Below, piece after piece: positions 20,689 through 32,939 of a DNA stretch of 64,000 nt (positions are counted from its first letter, which is position 1; each line of letters starts with the position of its first letter). The stretch spans positions 310,001 to 374,000 of the forward strand of contig JASXTE010000014.1 of NCBI GenBank assembly GCA_030280995.1, in the 5' to 3' direction. The translations under genes were made by a program, and so were the position numbers. The stretch is from Hemileia vastatrix. Lineage: Eukaryota; Basidiomycota; Pucciniomycetes; Pucciniales; Zaghouaniaceae. The notes beneath the pieces were generated by a model. The model was not told the DNA's origin and did not search any database. It saw only the letters and a list, made by a program, of their open reading frames with translations.

Positions 20689-21613
20689 TGTGGTGATCCA
20701 AACCTGGGTAGGCCTTTGGAGTGCATATTTGGAGGTATTCGGTATGTAGGGTGTTATTGGGGTTATGGTGTTATTAGTGGTTTTTTTCATCTTTAGGTGA
20801 TATTTAGTAGTGTTTATGGAGGCTTAAGCTAGGGTCACTTATTATGTCTCAGCTTAATGTCCTTTCTTTTCTCTTCATTTTGGTATCCCTTATGGGTGGT
20901 TACCTTGCTTTATAGGGTAGTTATGGTGTTATTATTGGTATTTATCGGATGTTTATTGCTTAGTGGTGCTTATTTAGGCTTAAGTTAGGGTCACTTATTA
21001 TGTCTCAGCTTATTGTACTTTATTTTCTTTTCATTTTGGTATGTCTTATGTGTGTTTATCTTGTTTATTAGTGAAGTTATGGTTTTTTAGGGTTTTTGGG
21101 GTTTTTATGGGTTGTATGGGTGTTTTAAGACCTAGAAACGGCCTGCCCACTCCTAAGCGGAGCCTCCTCCAAGCGTCCTGGCCGCCTGGGCACTGGGGAG
21201 GCGCTAAAATGCACTTTTATGCATGAAAAAGGCTGGGAAAGCTGGATTTTGGCTGGGGAATTGGTCAGGGTGGTCTGTGCACTGGCTGTATGATGCGTGT
21301 GTGGGAAGATTTTTAGGGAATCATCTTATCTCTTTACTCATCGCCTCTCTGTTCCTCACTGTCTCATTGGCTTGTGTTTTGTTGGAATATATTACTTTTC
21401 ATTTCAACTCTTTCTGGTAGTCTGTCTGGGACTATTATCTTCACTTTTAAAGGGGTCAAGTGTGTTTAATTAGAGGGTCTAGCAAACAGATCTCCAATTT
21501 GCTGCAACAGGTAAATCTCACTTATTTCTCTAAAGGGACAGAAGATTTTCTCTCTGGTTTTTCTCCAACTCCCTTGGTCAAGGCCTATAGCTAGTACTAT
21601 AGGATTGTCTACA
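20689..21613 (+). repeat. Solo LTR inserted in the copia element
   Basis: It begins TGTGGTGATCCAAACCTGGG and ends ATTGTCTACA, 925 bp. Flanking bases are TCGG on both sides, a perfect 4-bp target duplication; removing LTR and one TCGG rejoins the copia frame (KSPTT). The 3' third matches the LTRs of element B, while the 5' part resembles instead the LTR at 50430, so it is a distinct subtype. No internal region is present: the product of LTR-LTR recombination. Confidence 0.92.
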
Positions 21614-21727
21614 TCGGACTTTTGTTATTTTTCATTGGAAATATTTCCTCATTAAATGTGGTGTTGTGAGTGATTATTATCCTTTTTGTTTGAACGTCCA
21701 TGAGTTTATAGTTATTGTTACCCTCTG
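21614..21727 (-). pseudogene. Copia pol fragment upstream of RT
   Basis: The minus strand encodes NNNYKLMDVQTKR, then THNTTFNEEIFPMK, the conserved integrase-to-RT linker of copia elements, in frame with the part beyond the solo LTR. It is cut at 21727 by the TIR end at 21728. The continuation (integrase, protease, gag) is nowhere in the window. Confidence 0.8.
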
Positions 21728-21777
21728 ACACCACGCAATATTTGGGGGGGACTTGCTAGCAAGTCCTCAACTTGAAG
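21728..21777. mobile_element. Left terminus of the CACCACG-type element
   Basis: It reads ACACCACGCAATATTT, then seven G and ACTTGCTAGCAAGTCC, and is the inverted match of 720 and 47603. Subterminal short repeats (GAACTCAGACT twice, AACTGATACTC) lie at about 21785-21825, as expected for transposase-binding repeats of this superfamily. Confidence 0.85.
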
Positions 21778-21825
21778 TCAGATGGAACTCAGACTGAACT
21801 CAGACTGAACTGATACTCAAATGAG

Positions 21826-22776
21826 ACTGAAATTGGCTTGACATTATCCTGAACTCTGTGCCAATACTCAATGGACTTCTGTGAAAGTATAATGAATGTC
21901 TGAATAGAGAATTGCATGATATTTTGTGCTTGAAACAAGTAAAAGTTGAATGATTTTTTTAAGATGATTAGTCAAAATTGAAAGCCATCCTTTTAGACTG
22001 AATTATAATGTTCAGCTTTAAAATATAGGAGACTGATAATGTAGTCTTTTTAGTATTATTTGGCTTCTCTCATTTTAAGGATATAATCATTTTTTTCAAA
22101 TTGATAATACATAATGAGTGGCTTGGTTATTCAAGATTATTTTGGGATTTTCAGAAGTCTTTGGATCTCTTAAAACCTACCTTTTTTTTAATCAACACAT
22201 TTTTGTCATATATTATCTGACAAAACAAATAATGTAAGAAAGATATCTAAAAATTTTACTCAAAGTGTAATTTCATGTGAAATTTTCACTACTCTTATAA
22301 CATACATTGGTTCCTTGTAGAAAAATCATTGAACTTCATTTTAACTAAAAGAATCTGTATGTACATAATTTTTTTTGAAGAAGATACTTATCAATATTTT
22401 GATTTATGGTATGGGTTCAGTTAAAAACCTATTCAAGGTAACCATAAATTGACTTCAAAATTCTGACAAAAATTATTGTGTTATTATATACAATTTACTG
22501 ATCATTTCCATGCAGTCACTGGGCTCCTGGAAAACATGATCTGAATATTCATTCAATATTTCTAAGTATTGATTAATTGGATTGTGTAACTTCTAAACCA
22601 TTTATATTCATTTTTGCTCCTTCTCATATCTCCACAAAATGAGTTCCTTGTAACGTCTAGGTCAATTAATTGTTTCATTTGAACCAACACCATCATATAT
22701 GATATTACAATTATCAAAAAACCAAATGGAAAAGGCAATGCTTCAGTGAGGTAGAAAAAGAGTTCATATTCTTTCT
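21826..22776. other. Non-coding left arm of the element
   Basis: AT-rich, no convincing open frame and no strong repeat. It probably holds the promoter of the SNF2 gene starting at 22777. Confidence 0.5.
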
Positions 22777-25086
22777 ATGTTAGACACAAAGACTCTTAAA
22801 ATTATTGGAGATCTTTCAGAAAAGCAAAGTGAACAAATTGGACCGCTTCTTGGAGAAATTGGCGACTGTTCTCATTGGCTGAACTTTGAATCTGGGATGC
22901 AACCACAGCATAAATCCTATTTTCAGAGCTACATAGTCAAACAGCAAAATGAAACATTGCAGCTGTGGTGCACTTTATCTGGAATCAAAAGGCATCTTAA
23001 TGAAATAAAACAAAAATTTTATCTTGCTGGAATAAGTATACTTGAAATTGATGATTACAACAGCAAAACATTTTAAAATATTGCTTCTTATTGGTCAGAA
23101 GTTGACTCATTTAGGATTGGACAAAATTCAATAAATCAAACTCAAATACTAGGAATAAAAACGGCATTCAAAAGGCACCAACTTCAAGAAGTCAACTTTA
23201 TGATTGACAACGAAAAATTTATAAAAGATAAACTGGATAAGCTTTGGGAGCATGATGATAATAATTGGCTTCACAGTGTGTACCATCCTCGAAAACAAAA
23301 TTATGAAAATATTGGACGACACTTTGGTGGATATGGGTCAATACTTGCAGATGACATGGGTTTAGGAAAAATGCTATCAACACTTGCTCTGATAAGTGCA
23401 ACACAAGAGCAAGCAATAAAATTTCAACAAAGATTGGAGCTTTTTGGTAAAAAACTAAGTTTTGCCACACTAATTATATGCCCATTATCTGTACTCTCAA
23501 ACTGGGAAAATGAAATAAATCTTCATTTCAACCCTCGATCTCTTCCATACCATGTATTTCATGGTCAGATTTGGATAATTTACAAGAAGAAAAGCTCCAG
23601 CGAACTGCAATTGTACTTACCACTTATGAAACAGTCAGCCCTTCGACAATAACTAAGCAAATGGAAGAAAAGTTATCACTGATAAGTAGCATTATATGGT
23701 ATCGAATTGTTCTGGATGAATCACAGTAAGTTATATCTGTAACTTGACACAAAAAATGATGTTAGGAGATTTAACAAGAAACAATAATTTATTATAGCTA
23801 CATCAAAAATCCTCTAGCCAAAAGGACACAGAAGAGTTTTGGTTTACTTTCCAAGCATCAACTATGTTTGACAGGAACAGCATTACAAAACTCACCAGAA
23901 GATCCGCAGAGTTTAATCACTTTTCTTCAATTGGATGGATGGGATGAGGAGTCTCTTTGGAGAGAACAAATTACACCGAAACTGAATGTTGGTTCACTGC
24001 AGGAAGTCAAAACTATCAACCACCTTATGAAGGTAGTCTGCTTACGGAGAACGAAGGATGTTGTGCTTAATCTCCCTAAAAAGGTTGAAGAAGGTATATT
24101 AGTGAGATTTGGAATACACTGGCAAAAAAGACTGGACAAACTACAGGAAGAATTTTACAAGCAATTTGGTCCAAATTGTGATCAAAAACAAACTTGGGAT
24201 AATAGTGAATTTCTACAGCAACTAAAGGTTTTACAACTATTTTGCAACCATCCAATGTATGAATTTAGAAAAGATGAACGGCCTGATAGGTATACATGGA
24301 GTGATTCGGCTAAGATGTTACATCTCATTGAGCATGTGATGGAGATGGTGCAAGGGCAAAGAGGCATAAAGGAGCCCAAAGCAGTCATCTTTTCAGAATA
24401 TGTGGACTTTTTAGAAATGTAAGTGACTAACTTAAAACTTTTTGATGAAGGAAAATTAAAGGAGTGATTATTTTCAAAAGGATTTTAAAAGCCCTAAAAG
24501 AGTATAAAATTGGCTTTACAATGTATGTAGGTGATTTGAGTCGGAGGGCCTGAGATGAAAGTCTAAACAGGTTTAAAACGATATCAATTGCTTTGTTCTT
24601 CTTGGCTCCATTAAGTCAGCAGGGATAGGTATTGATTTAAAATGTGCACAAAATGTTTACATAATGGTATTTTAGCATATAATTTTCACTAAATACAAGA
24701 AATTCAACTGGGAACACTTATTAATTGAATGTTTTATTATTGTGAATTTGTGCAGGATCCAAGCTGGAATCCATCAATAGAATCCCAAGCTATTGATCGG
24801 CTTTTTCAAATGGGTCAAAAAAACAAGGTCCATGTCATTAAATATTTTGTGAGAAAGAGTATTGAATTCAGTATGTACAACATTCAAAAAAAATAAGAAG
24901 TTAACTATGTATGTAAAATAATTTTTTTATTGATGAAAAAATGAAAACTAAATATTTAAATTTTTATTTTCAAGGCTCAGTGTACCAAATAGTGGAGATG
25001 AACCATTTCAGCTTAAAAAGATGGTTCTTGATGAATATCTGAATGAGTTGAAGAAGTTGGAGCAGTCAGTTGAAGAAGATTATTGA
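22777..25086 (+). pseudogene. SNF2 helicase, Rad5/HLTF-like, lightly degraded
   Basis: Start ATG at 22777 (MLDTKTLK). SNF2 motifs appear in order: I, GSILADDMGLGKMLST (usual GLGKT has Met for Thr); Ia, TLIICPLSVLSNWE; VLTTYET and II, LDESH (a DEAH-type box); III, LTGTALQNS; LRRTKDVVLNLPKK; IV, VIFSEYVDFLEM; V, GSIKSAGIGIDLKCAQ; VI, IESQAIDRLFQMGQ. Introns with good GT-AG and phase: 23726-23797, 24419-24480, 24667-24755 and one from 24871. Lesions: TAA near 23074, indel near 23565, TGA near 24550, indel near 24566, uncertain last-exon frame. I see no RING finger between motifs III and IV, unlike Rad5. It would use ATP to move along or remodel DNA or chromatin. It lies just inside the TIR and points toward the transposase. 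Confidence 0.88.
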
Positions 25087-25144
25087 TGTTTATTGGGTTG
25101 GAAATTTTCAACATTCATTTTTCTTGATTATTGAGAGTAGCTAA

Positions 25145-26090
25145 ATAATTATTATCATAGCAGTCAAGAGGTAAAGATCGAGGTACTGATTCCTGTCAAA
25201 GACTAGAAGGTGGTAATGATACAGAATGTATCCTTTGTATTGAAACAAGATCTTTTAGTGGCAATGATGATGTTTTTGATTTTTGACTCATTTCATGGGA
25301 CTTAAGATCGATATTTTGTGCTAGAATTGAAAATTCATCTGATCTACATGATAGTGATACTTTACTTATTGACACATCTTCATTTATTTCTGAGTCAGAG
25401 CATCATTTGACATTAGTAAACAAATCTTTTGCTGTTGAACATATAGGAAGGGTCTTGAGAAAGTTTTTACGATGAACAGAGAGCTTCAAGAGATTATCAG
25501 CAAAGAACTCAAAAAAATATGAAAGATGTTAGACTAACTTTTTTATGTAACCTAGACCGAGACATTTGAGATATTTTTTTCTCCAAATGGTCTGGAGAAT
25601 AGTGTCCAAGGAACCATAAATGGAGAACACCCATTTGATTAGTAAAGGAAATTGTGTTTGGATTGATAGGGTATGAAGCAAAAGCCATCATTCAGAAAGC
25701 ATTGTCCCAATGTTTGATAATAAGTTGAGCAAAACACTGATTCCAGTGAGAGTGTCATTCCAGATTCCAAGCAAAATTATGACCTGAAAAGTTTGATGAT
25801 TCAAGATCATTGAGAAAGGAATTGTTTCTGTCACAACACTAGAGCCTGAAGCTAAACAAATCTGTACAGGGGATGAAATAGATTCATGTGTAATTAATGA
25901 CCATTTAAAAATCTGGTGATTTGTAGGAAAGAGTTTCCAAGATGTTGAAGTAGGAGATATTTGCATAAGAGTTCTACAGAGACTATGGATGCAGCGACAA
26001 AAAGGAGAATCAGAAGGAGGAAGTATTTCAGAAAATATTTTATTTATTTGACAATAGTCTCTGGGAGGTTTTCCATCAGGAAAGTAAGAC
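25145..26090 (-). pseudogene. Unrecognised minus-strand gene remnant
   Basis: From about 26085 to 25540 the minus strand has one frame interrupted only by a TGA near 25687. It reads ILPPSDSPFCRCIHSLCRTL, then a segment with LASGSSVVTETIPFS and LGIWNDTLTGISVLLN. Past the stop the frame continues LIKWVFSIYGSLDTILQ and IWRKKYLKCLGLGYI. A further serine-rich open stretch reaches about 25150. Base use is less AT-extreme than the surroundings. It converges on the end of the SNF2 gene. I do not recognise a family; the length of open frame in AT-rich DNA is the only argument that it was a gene. Confidence 0.4.
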
Positions 26091-29000
26091 TAATAATCAG
26101 GCATAATTTATAAAGAATTATGTATAATAAATGCTACAGTATGGAGGGGAGTCTAAGAGCGGAAATTATCTATCTTATATGATAGCTTAAACAGTGACAT
26201 GAAGATATTACAAAGAGGTTGCTAAAAACAACGAATATACACTCAGGAATAAGCCATAAAAACAATAGATCAAAAGGAATATCAATTAAAAAACTGAGTG
26301 TATTACATGAGATGAGTACTCATACATCTGAGGAAAGCATGGTTATCAAAGGAGTTTACTGAGAAAAAAAATATTGATCATTTTAATATGTAGCAGTAAT
26401 GAGCATTCCCTGAAAGGGAAGTATAAAAACAAACAACATTAAGTAAATATAATTTACAAAATGACATTTTTCTGAAATAAATAATATTCTTTGTCTAAAA
26501 AATTCCACTCATAATTAAGATAGCAATTGAACAACCGGATGATAAAGAGATATCAAATATGCATGTACAAAAAATATACTTGAAAAGAGTTAGTTGACAT
26601 TGTTTACATGAATTTTTTTAAAAAGACAAGGGCTTTATCTTTGCAAAAGGTGGGTAATTGAAAGATGTTTATAGGAATATTTCTGAATTAATGCTTCTGA
26701 ATGAACCAAAAAAAACATCAGGCTATTAATTGCAATTGTCAAACCTAATGCAAGAGGTGAATTTTATCATTCACCCATAAAATAGTGCTTAAAAAAGAAT
26801 ATTCATAAAAAATTTAAATGATATCTAGAGGGTAATTTCTCTATATACTAATTCTAGATCTGGATGGAACTAGTTCCTATGATGAAAATGATAATTCTGT
26901 TGTAGAATTAGAAGACCATTATTTTAGTAATGGAAAAGTAAATAAAGTCAATTATGTAGCATTTGTTCAATTTTTTATTCCCACAGACCTAAAAAACATA
27001 AAGTTAGTCACCTCACATGATGCCCCAAATCAATGAGGTGTACTCTATTTTTCAGCCGTTGTGGTAGCCTAAAGTTTAGTATGGCACCTAAGTACGTAAA
27101 TGGAATTATTAAAGCATGCAAGATTAGTGCTATCATTTTTTATAAAAGGGTTTTATTTAATTTATTTGAGTTTTAAATATGAAGAAATTGGTCAAGAGCA
27201 AATGCCTACGCAAAAACAATTTATTTTAAGGAGAAAACTTATTTTGCGGTCTGAAAAGTTTATAAGTATCAAGTAGAGTCACTCAAGAACCTTGGGAAAT
27301 TTTCCCAGAATTTTTACTATTTTTCTTATATTTTTAAATGAATTTTAAAGTTTTATAGAAATATTTACGTTTTTAGAAATTACTTAACTTTCATGAATTT
27401 TCAAGGGTTGATTAGAGATGAGCAGACTACGAAAATTAGTTTGGAATGTAGAAGGGAAGTAGCACTATCATGTGTAATTTTTCTAGATTTTTTATTAAAG
27501 TGTTAAAGGTTCTAATTGAGTCCGGAGGTCCGGACGGACTCCATTTGGACTCCGTTTGGACTCCGTACAGACTCCGGAATGACTCTGGGTGAGCTCTGGA
27601 GGGGAAAACTTAGGCACATGACTAGGTATACTCAAGAGCCTCTCAGACTCGAAATTGGGGGGAATCTTACAATCATCAGGATCATACAGCTTAATCTTTA
27701 ACCACCACGGTCTCATTTTTTATTACTCAACAAATTAAATAAATTTGTAATACCCTTATAACTTTTTATCTTATATATAACATTTTAGAAAGACTACTCA
27801 ACAATTTAAATCACACTTCATACAGGGTATCTTTAGAAAGATCTTCATCACTGGGACTTGATTATTGCTGTCTCATAAAAATTCAAATTATTATAAAAAC
27901 ATAAAAGTCAATCTTTTCAGATCTTTCACTGGTACACCTTAATTGTTGTTATCAGTATTTCTTTTCTCAACAGCCACATTCTTTAAATCTCATAGGCGTT
28001 AAATATTTTAGAGTTTCATTATTTTTATCAATCAGATTTAAGTAGACTGGTTAGCTTAGTGATTTAGAATTCCCATTTTGTTATTTTTATTGGAAGGACA
28101 GGGTTTTTAGCTAAATCCACACATCTCCTCCGGATTCTGTTTACAGCAAGGCGACTGTAAGAGTTTACCTTACCATACCCTAAAATAGAGTTTCCACCCA
28201 AGAATTGGAAGGAAAACTCATAAGATAAAAAAAAGTTATTATTGATAAATGTAAGTAATATCTCATAATGGAACTATTTTATATAATTTCATCAATAATG
28301 TCAATATTATAATGAGTTTCAAAATACATTAATTTACAGTTGTTTTAGAGGTTGAGCAAAATTTAATCACTAATACCAACTCAAAAAATATGGGTTAACT
28401 CATATCAGCTGCTTCCTCCCATAAATTTCATCAATATATTTTCAGTAGGTGAGATGCAAGAAAAATTGAATATATTTGAAAAAAGGAGATAAGAGTAAAA
28501 TGGGTAAAGGGATAAAATATATACAATAAATTAGGAACAAAAAAGATTTGTGTTATTTTTCTTATATTATTAGTTTCAATATTCTATTACAAAAGGAATA
28601 TACATCCTTGAAATGATTTTTTCAATGATAATCATTATTATGTGATGGATTGATTATTCATTGAAACCTGTGCAAAACTAAAAATCTATGATTTTGGTAC
28701 CATTTTAAGATATTAATATTTCTATAAATGATAATTCAATAAATTATTATAATAAATAAAATTATCTAACCATTATAAATTAAGATTAATAACAACAGAT
28801 ATTAAATAGTTTTGTTTTCATGGTAGAGATAGATGAATCCTTTCTAGTACTTAGAGGTGAAAATTTATTTTTTGATTAATCTCTTGATAAAAGTACATTC
28901 AAAAATGGGAATAAATTGGATAGTTTACTCTAATTTTTTTGCATAAAATTTGTATTTATATTTGCAAGTATGCGAATGCAAATAATAATTATTTAGAAAA

Positions 29001-29092
29001 TCTAGGACAAACAATTTAGTTTCAACTTTGGTTTTTGAAATTGCCCTCCCAAACTTCAAATTCATTTTCCCAATTCTGAATATCCCTCATCA
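26091..29092. other. Non-coding stretch with two small repeat relics
   Basis: No gene supported. At 27520-27600 a GC-richer patch repeats GGACTCCG-like words about every 15-20 bp. At 28093-28170 a relic resembles the end of the LTR at 50430 (shared GATTCTG ... CAG ... GGCGACTGTAAGAGT pattern). The rest is AT-rich without visible structure. Confidence 0.5.
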
Positions 29093-32000
29093 ATGCCATT
29101 TCAGTCGAAAATTTGTGAATGTACAACATTAGGTTGTGCATTCAAGGTTCATCTAACGCCACTTGGAACCTACCGAAAAGGAGTTATATATAAAACTTCA
29201 AAGTCTCACAAGAATAATCAAACCAAATGTGCAAAGAAAATTAATACAGACTGTATTAAAGATTCTATGTTGGAGGGAAATTCTGGCAGTTTATCTCAGG
29301 TATTTTCATTTTTTAAAATTGAAAAAGGTTATATGTGGAGAGAATGTTTAGATAATAAAATCTAAAACATTTATTTTTTAGTTACTGAATTCTTTAACTC
29401 CAAAGTTAACTGGCACTATTCTTGGCCAGTGTAGCATGGTAGCTGAGGAGAAGTATAGTTGATCAGTAATGTTACAGGCAGCAAATCTTTATTCATCGAA
29501 TAAACTCAGCTTAAGAGGATGTGAATCTTTCCTAAAAAACCAAATAAAATATTTGAAAATTCTTGGTTATGATCGCTCATTGAATGTTGATGGAATTGTT
29601 AAAAAAATTCCCCAGTCACTTGAAATGGTATTTCGTTGTCTTAAACTCAACCCGACACTTGTCACCAGGACATGCTGTGCTAAATTTTTTGCTCTTTATG
29701 AATTTTATCTGGATGATCATTGTTATATTAAAACATGCACTCAAGTATTCATGTCATCATTGAAAAAATATGTGAAACAGTTACCAGAAAAAGAAAAGTT
29801 TCTGCAGTGTAATGAAGATCTTTACACTAAATCTTACAAAGAAAAAAATCATTTACAAGCCAAAAAAAATATTTCTATATAAAGTGTCTGTTGATTGGAT
29901 TTCGATGAAACTGAAGCAGAAAGATTTTGATGAAGGGACTCAAAAGTGAAAATCTTTTAGAAGATCATATTTTAATGTAATGGATGACATCTGGGAAGGG
30001 GGATATTTGGAAGAATTTCCCTGAAGATTCAAATGCTTCAAAGGATGGCTATTTTGCTTTTGCTTCCACTACTGGCAATTTGGTGTTCAGCTTATATGTG
30101 GACTGGTTCCGGCCTGGAGGTAATTGGATTGGAAGTCATCAGAAATCAGTTGGGTTGATTATGCTTATTTGTATGAGCTTACCACCATCTGAACGATATT
30201 GCAAAGAAATTTTATTTCTATGCTTGATAATACCAGGTCGAAATGAGCCAACGAGTGAACAATTTTACCATCTTTTGAAGCCTTTAGTTGATGAATTCAA
30301 AGTACTTGGGAAGGCATATGGGTCAGCTCCACACATTCTCATCCAGAAGGTGAAAAAGTCTGAGCTGCAATCTTTCCATTAATTGCAGATATTCCAGCAC
30401 TTCGGAAAGTAGCAGGCTATGTTGGCCACTCAGCAACACAATTTTGTTCTTTCTGTTTATTATAAATTAATGAAAATGATGAGTAAAATGTGAATAAATT
30501 TCCTTGTCAGACCCATGAAGAACACATGAAACATGCAAAAGAATGGAAAAATGCAACAACACATTGGGAACAAGAAAAAATTGTTTTAGAGCATGGTGTC
30601 CGCTGGAGTGCTTTGAATGAATTGAGATACTGAAGACCGATAGAACATTGTGCTTTGGATATGATGCATTGCCATATGCTGGGTAATCTTAAGGATCACA
30701 GCAGGATGTTTTTACGAATTGAAGATTCAGCAATCAACCTTGAAAGGAAGTTGAAGAAGGCAGAGAATTGGAATATTAAAGATTTGGATGATTCAGTTTA
30801 TCCAGAGAAAGATGTATGAAGTTCTGGAAAGCGGCAGTATGAATCTGATCAAGAAAATAAGCTGGAATTCTTGTCATCCAGGAGTGGTAGTATGCAACCT
30901 TTAACTGAGTCAAATCATATAATGATAGCAAGTGAAAAGGGTGTTAATGTAAGGAAGCGTCAAAAAACCGATAATTATTTCCTCAGATTACAATCTCAGT
31001 CAAACTCTTCAAGCATCTTTTTTGATAACTCAAGTGGTATCCCAGTTAGTTCATGTTATAATTTGCGGAGTGGAACTAAAGGCGAATCATCAAAAATAGC
31101 TAGTGAAGACTCTTCTGAGGGGTCCCACTTGACAGCTAAGGGAAATGAAAATGCTTTGAGTAAAGAAGTAGAAGATTCTGCAGACTTTTTAGACCCTAGA
31201 TTGACGGGAGATGAATTGCTAGTGGTAAGGAAGGTTATTCAGCAGAAAATAACTCCTTCTTGGTTTACACAGGTACTATAAAAATTGGGATCAAAAACTG
31301 GAGGTTCACTAAAGGCAGCTGAGTGGCATGTACTGTATACTGTCTACTATCCACTTGCATTTATACCACCTTGGTTTCAGCAAAGTTCATCACAGGGATG
31401 CTCATCAGGCTTAGAATTACGGTCCAGAGAATCAATACTACTAAAATCATTGACGACTTTGATTTCGATTACGAACTTTCTAACCCTGAAGAAAATATCA
31501 AAAGATGAGGTGAAAGATTTAGAAAACCTTCTTTTTGAATACCGTAAATGTCTTCAGAGTGGATGGAAACATCAAAGGATAAAGCCAAACCTCCACCTAA
31601 CTCAGCATTTCCCTGATGTGATAAAACGATTTGGGACACCTGCTTATACTGCCACATTGGCAGCTGAAAGAATAAATGGCAAACTTTCAAGTATTTCAAA
31701 TAATCATCATCCTTGTATATCAAAAAAAAATTTTCATTGAAGATTTAACAATTATAAATATCATATTTGTATGTAAGATGAGATACCAAAAACGATTCTC
31801 AAGTATTGGCATGTCAAGACAGTTCTAATGCAGTATGAAAAGGAAGAAAACATGGAGCTAAACAAAGATGAAAAAATGACGAAAGATTTGGATAGTGTGA
31901 AAGATTTTATTACACTGGATGAAGCAATTTTTCAAAAATGGGCAAAAGAACCAATTGGAAAAGATAGTTTAAGATGGCAGTTGTCATTGTCAGAGATCAA

Positions 32001-32409
32001 AGTTGCAAGAGAGGTACAAGTACTCAGATGCTTTGTGCTAAAAGGAAAACAATTTATGACAAAATCTAAGCATGAAGGTAACTCAACAATTGAATTCAAA
32101 TATTGTGATGATTGGAGGTTTGGTCAGATTGATATGTTATTCACATCAAAAGAGGACAAGGGAGAGGTTTGGGCTATTGTTAGTCTTTTCAAAGAAATCC
32201 TGCCTATCAAAACACACAAGGATCCATATGAGAATCATACTCTTCTAAATAGCAGAGTACTCAAGGATTCTAAGGCTGCTGCTATTGTTGTAAGTGAAAA
32301 GTCAATAATAGGACATGCAGCTATCCTGAAACATCAGCAAGGAACTTTTGGTAGGAATGAAAAGATTATCACGGCTGTTGGGTTGAGGTCCATTGTAAGT
32401 CAAAACTAA
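29093..32409 (+). pseudogene. Tnp2-like (CACTA superfamily) transposase
   Basis: ATG at 29093 (MPFQSKICEC) opens a cysteine-bearing N-terminus (CECTTLGC, later H and C). A 92-bp intron (29300-29391) is in phase. Hallmarks of fungal Tnp2 transposases follow: LVFSLYVDWFRPGGN (first Asp, near 30099), EQFYHLLKPLVDE, PALRKVAGY...SATQFCSFC, HGVRWSALNELRYWRP, ALDMMHCHMLGNLKDH (second Asp, near 30659), PSWFTQV, KPNLHLTQHFPDVIKRFG, and AAERINGKLSSI (Glu, near 31667). So D, D and E are all recognisable. The tail (31828-32409) matches the C-terminal domain often seen on this family. Lesions: stops near 29460, 29979, 30391, 30465 and 30633, plus several frameshifts. It would cut and rejoin the TIR ends; this copy is non-functional as read. 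Confidence 0.88.
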
Positions 32410-32939
32410 TTATTCTGAATAGAAGCAGTTTAAGTTAATTTTGATCTTTGGCATTTGAAAGGAGTGGTAATGCGAGCAAAGTGATGAATGGCACAATTTT
32501 GGGTGGAGAATGGGAGAATAAAGATTTTTTTGATTGAGCAATGCCTTAACAACGTGATATAAAAAAATAGTTGCATAATTCCAAAAATAACTCAGAATTA
32601 TGAGATATCAAACATGAATTTGGTAGTAATTCGACAGAGATAAAAAATTTAGAAAAAGTAATAAGTAAGGTGGGAAGTATAAATAATACTCATTTCAGTT
32701 TAGGAAGGCAATTTTCAAGCCCGATTCCAAAACTCTTTATAAATATTTCTCTGATTAATTAACAACACTTTTAAACAAATTATTGTAAAGGAATAAAATA
32801 TGGACAAAGATTTTGATATGAGTAAGACATTGTTATCTACTAAATCATTCTGCCAAGTGAATAATTTGATATTTCTAATTTGACTTCAATTTCACAAAAA
32901 ATAGGTCAATTTTTAAATTCTATTATTGATAATGGAACT

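Noticed and set aside
569..21777. Pairing the right end at 720 with the left end at 21728 as one element
   Set aside because: The ends face away from each other; such a pair would enclose the outside, not the inside, of a transposon.
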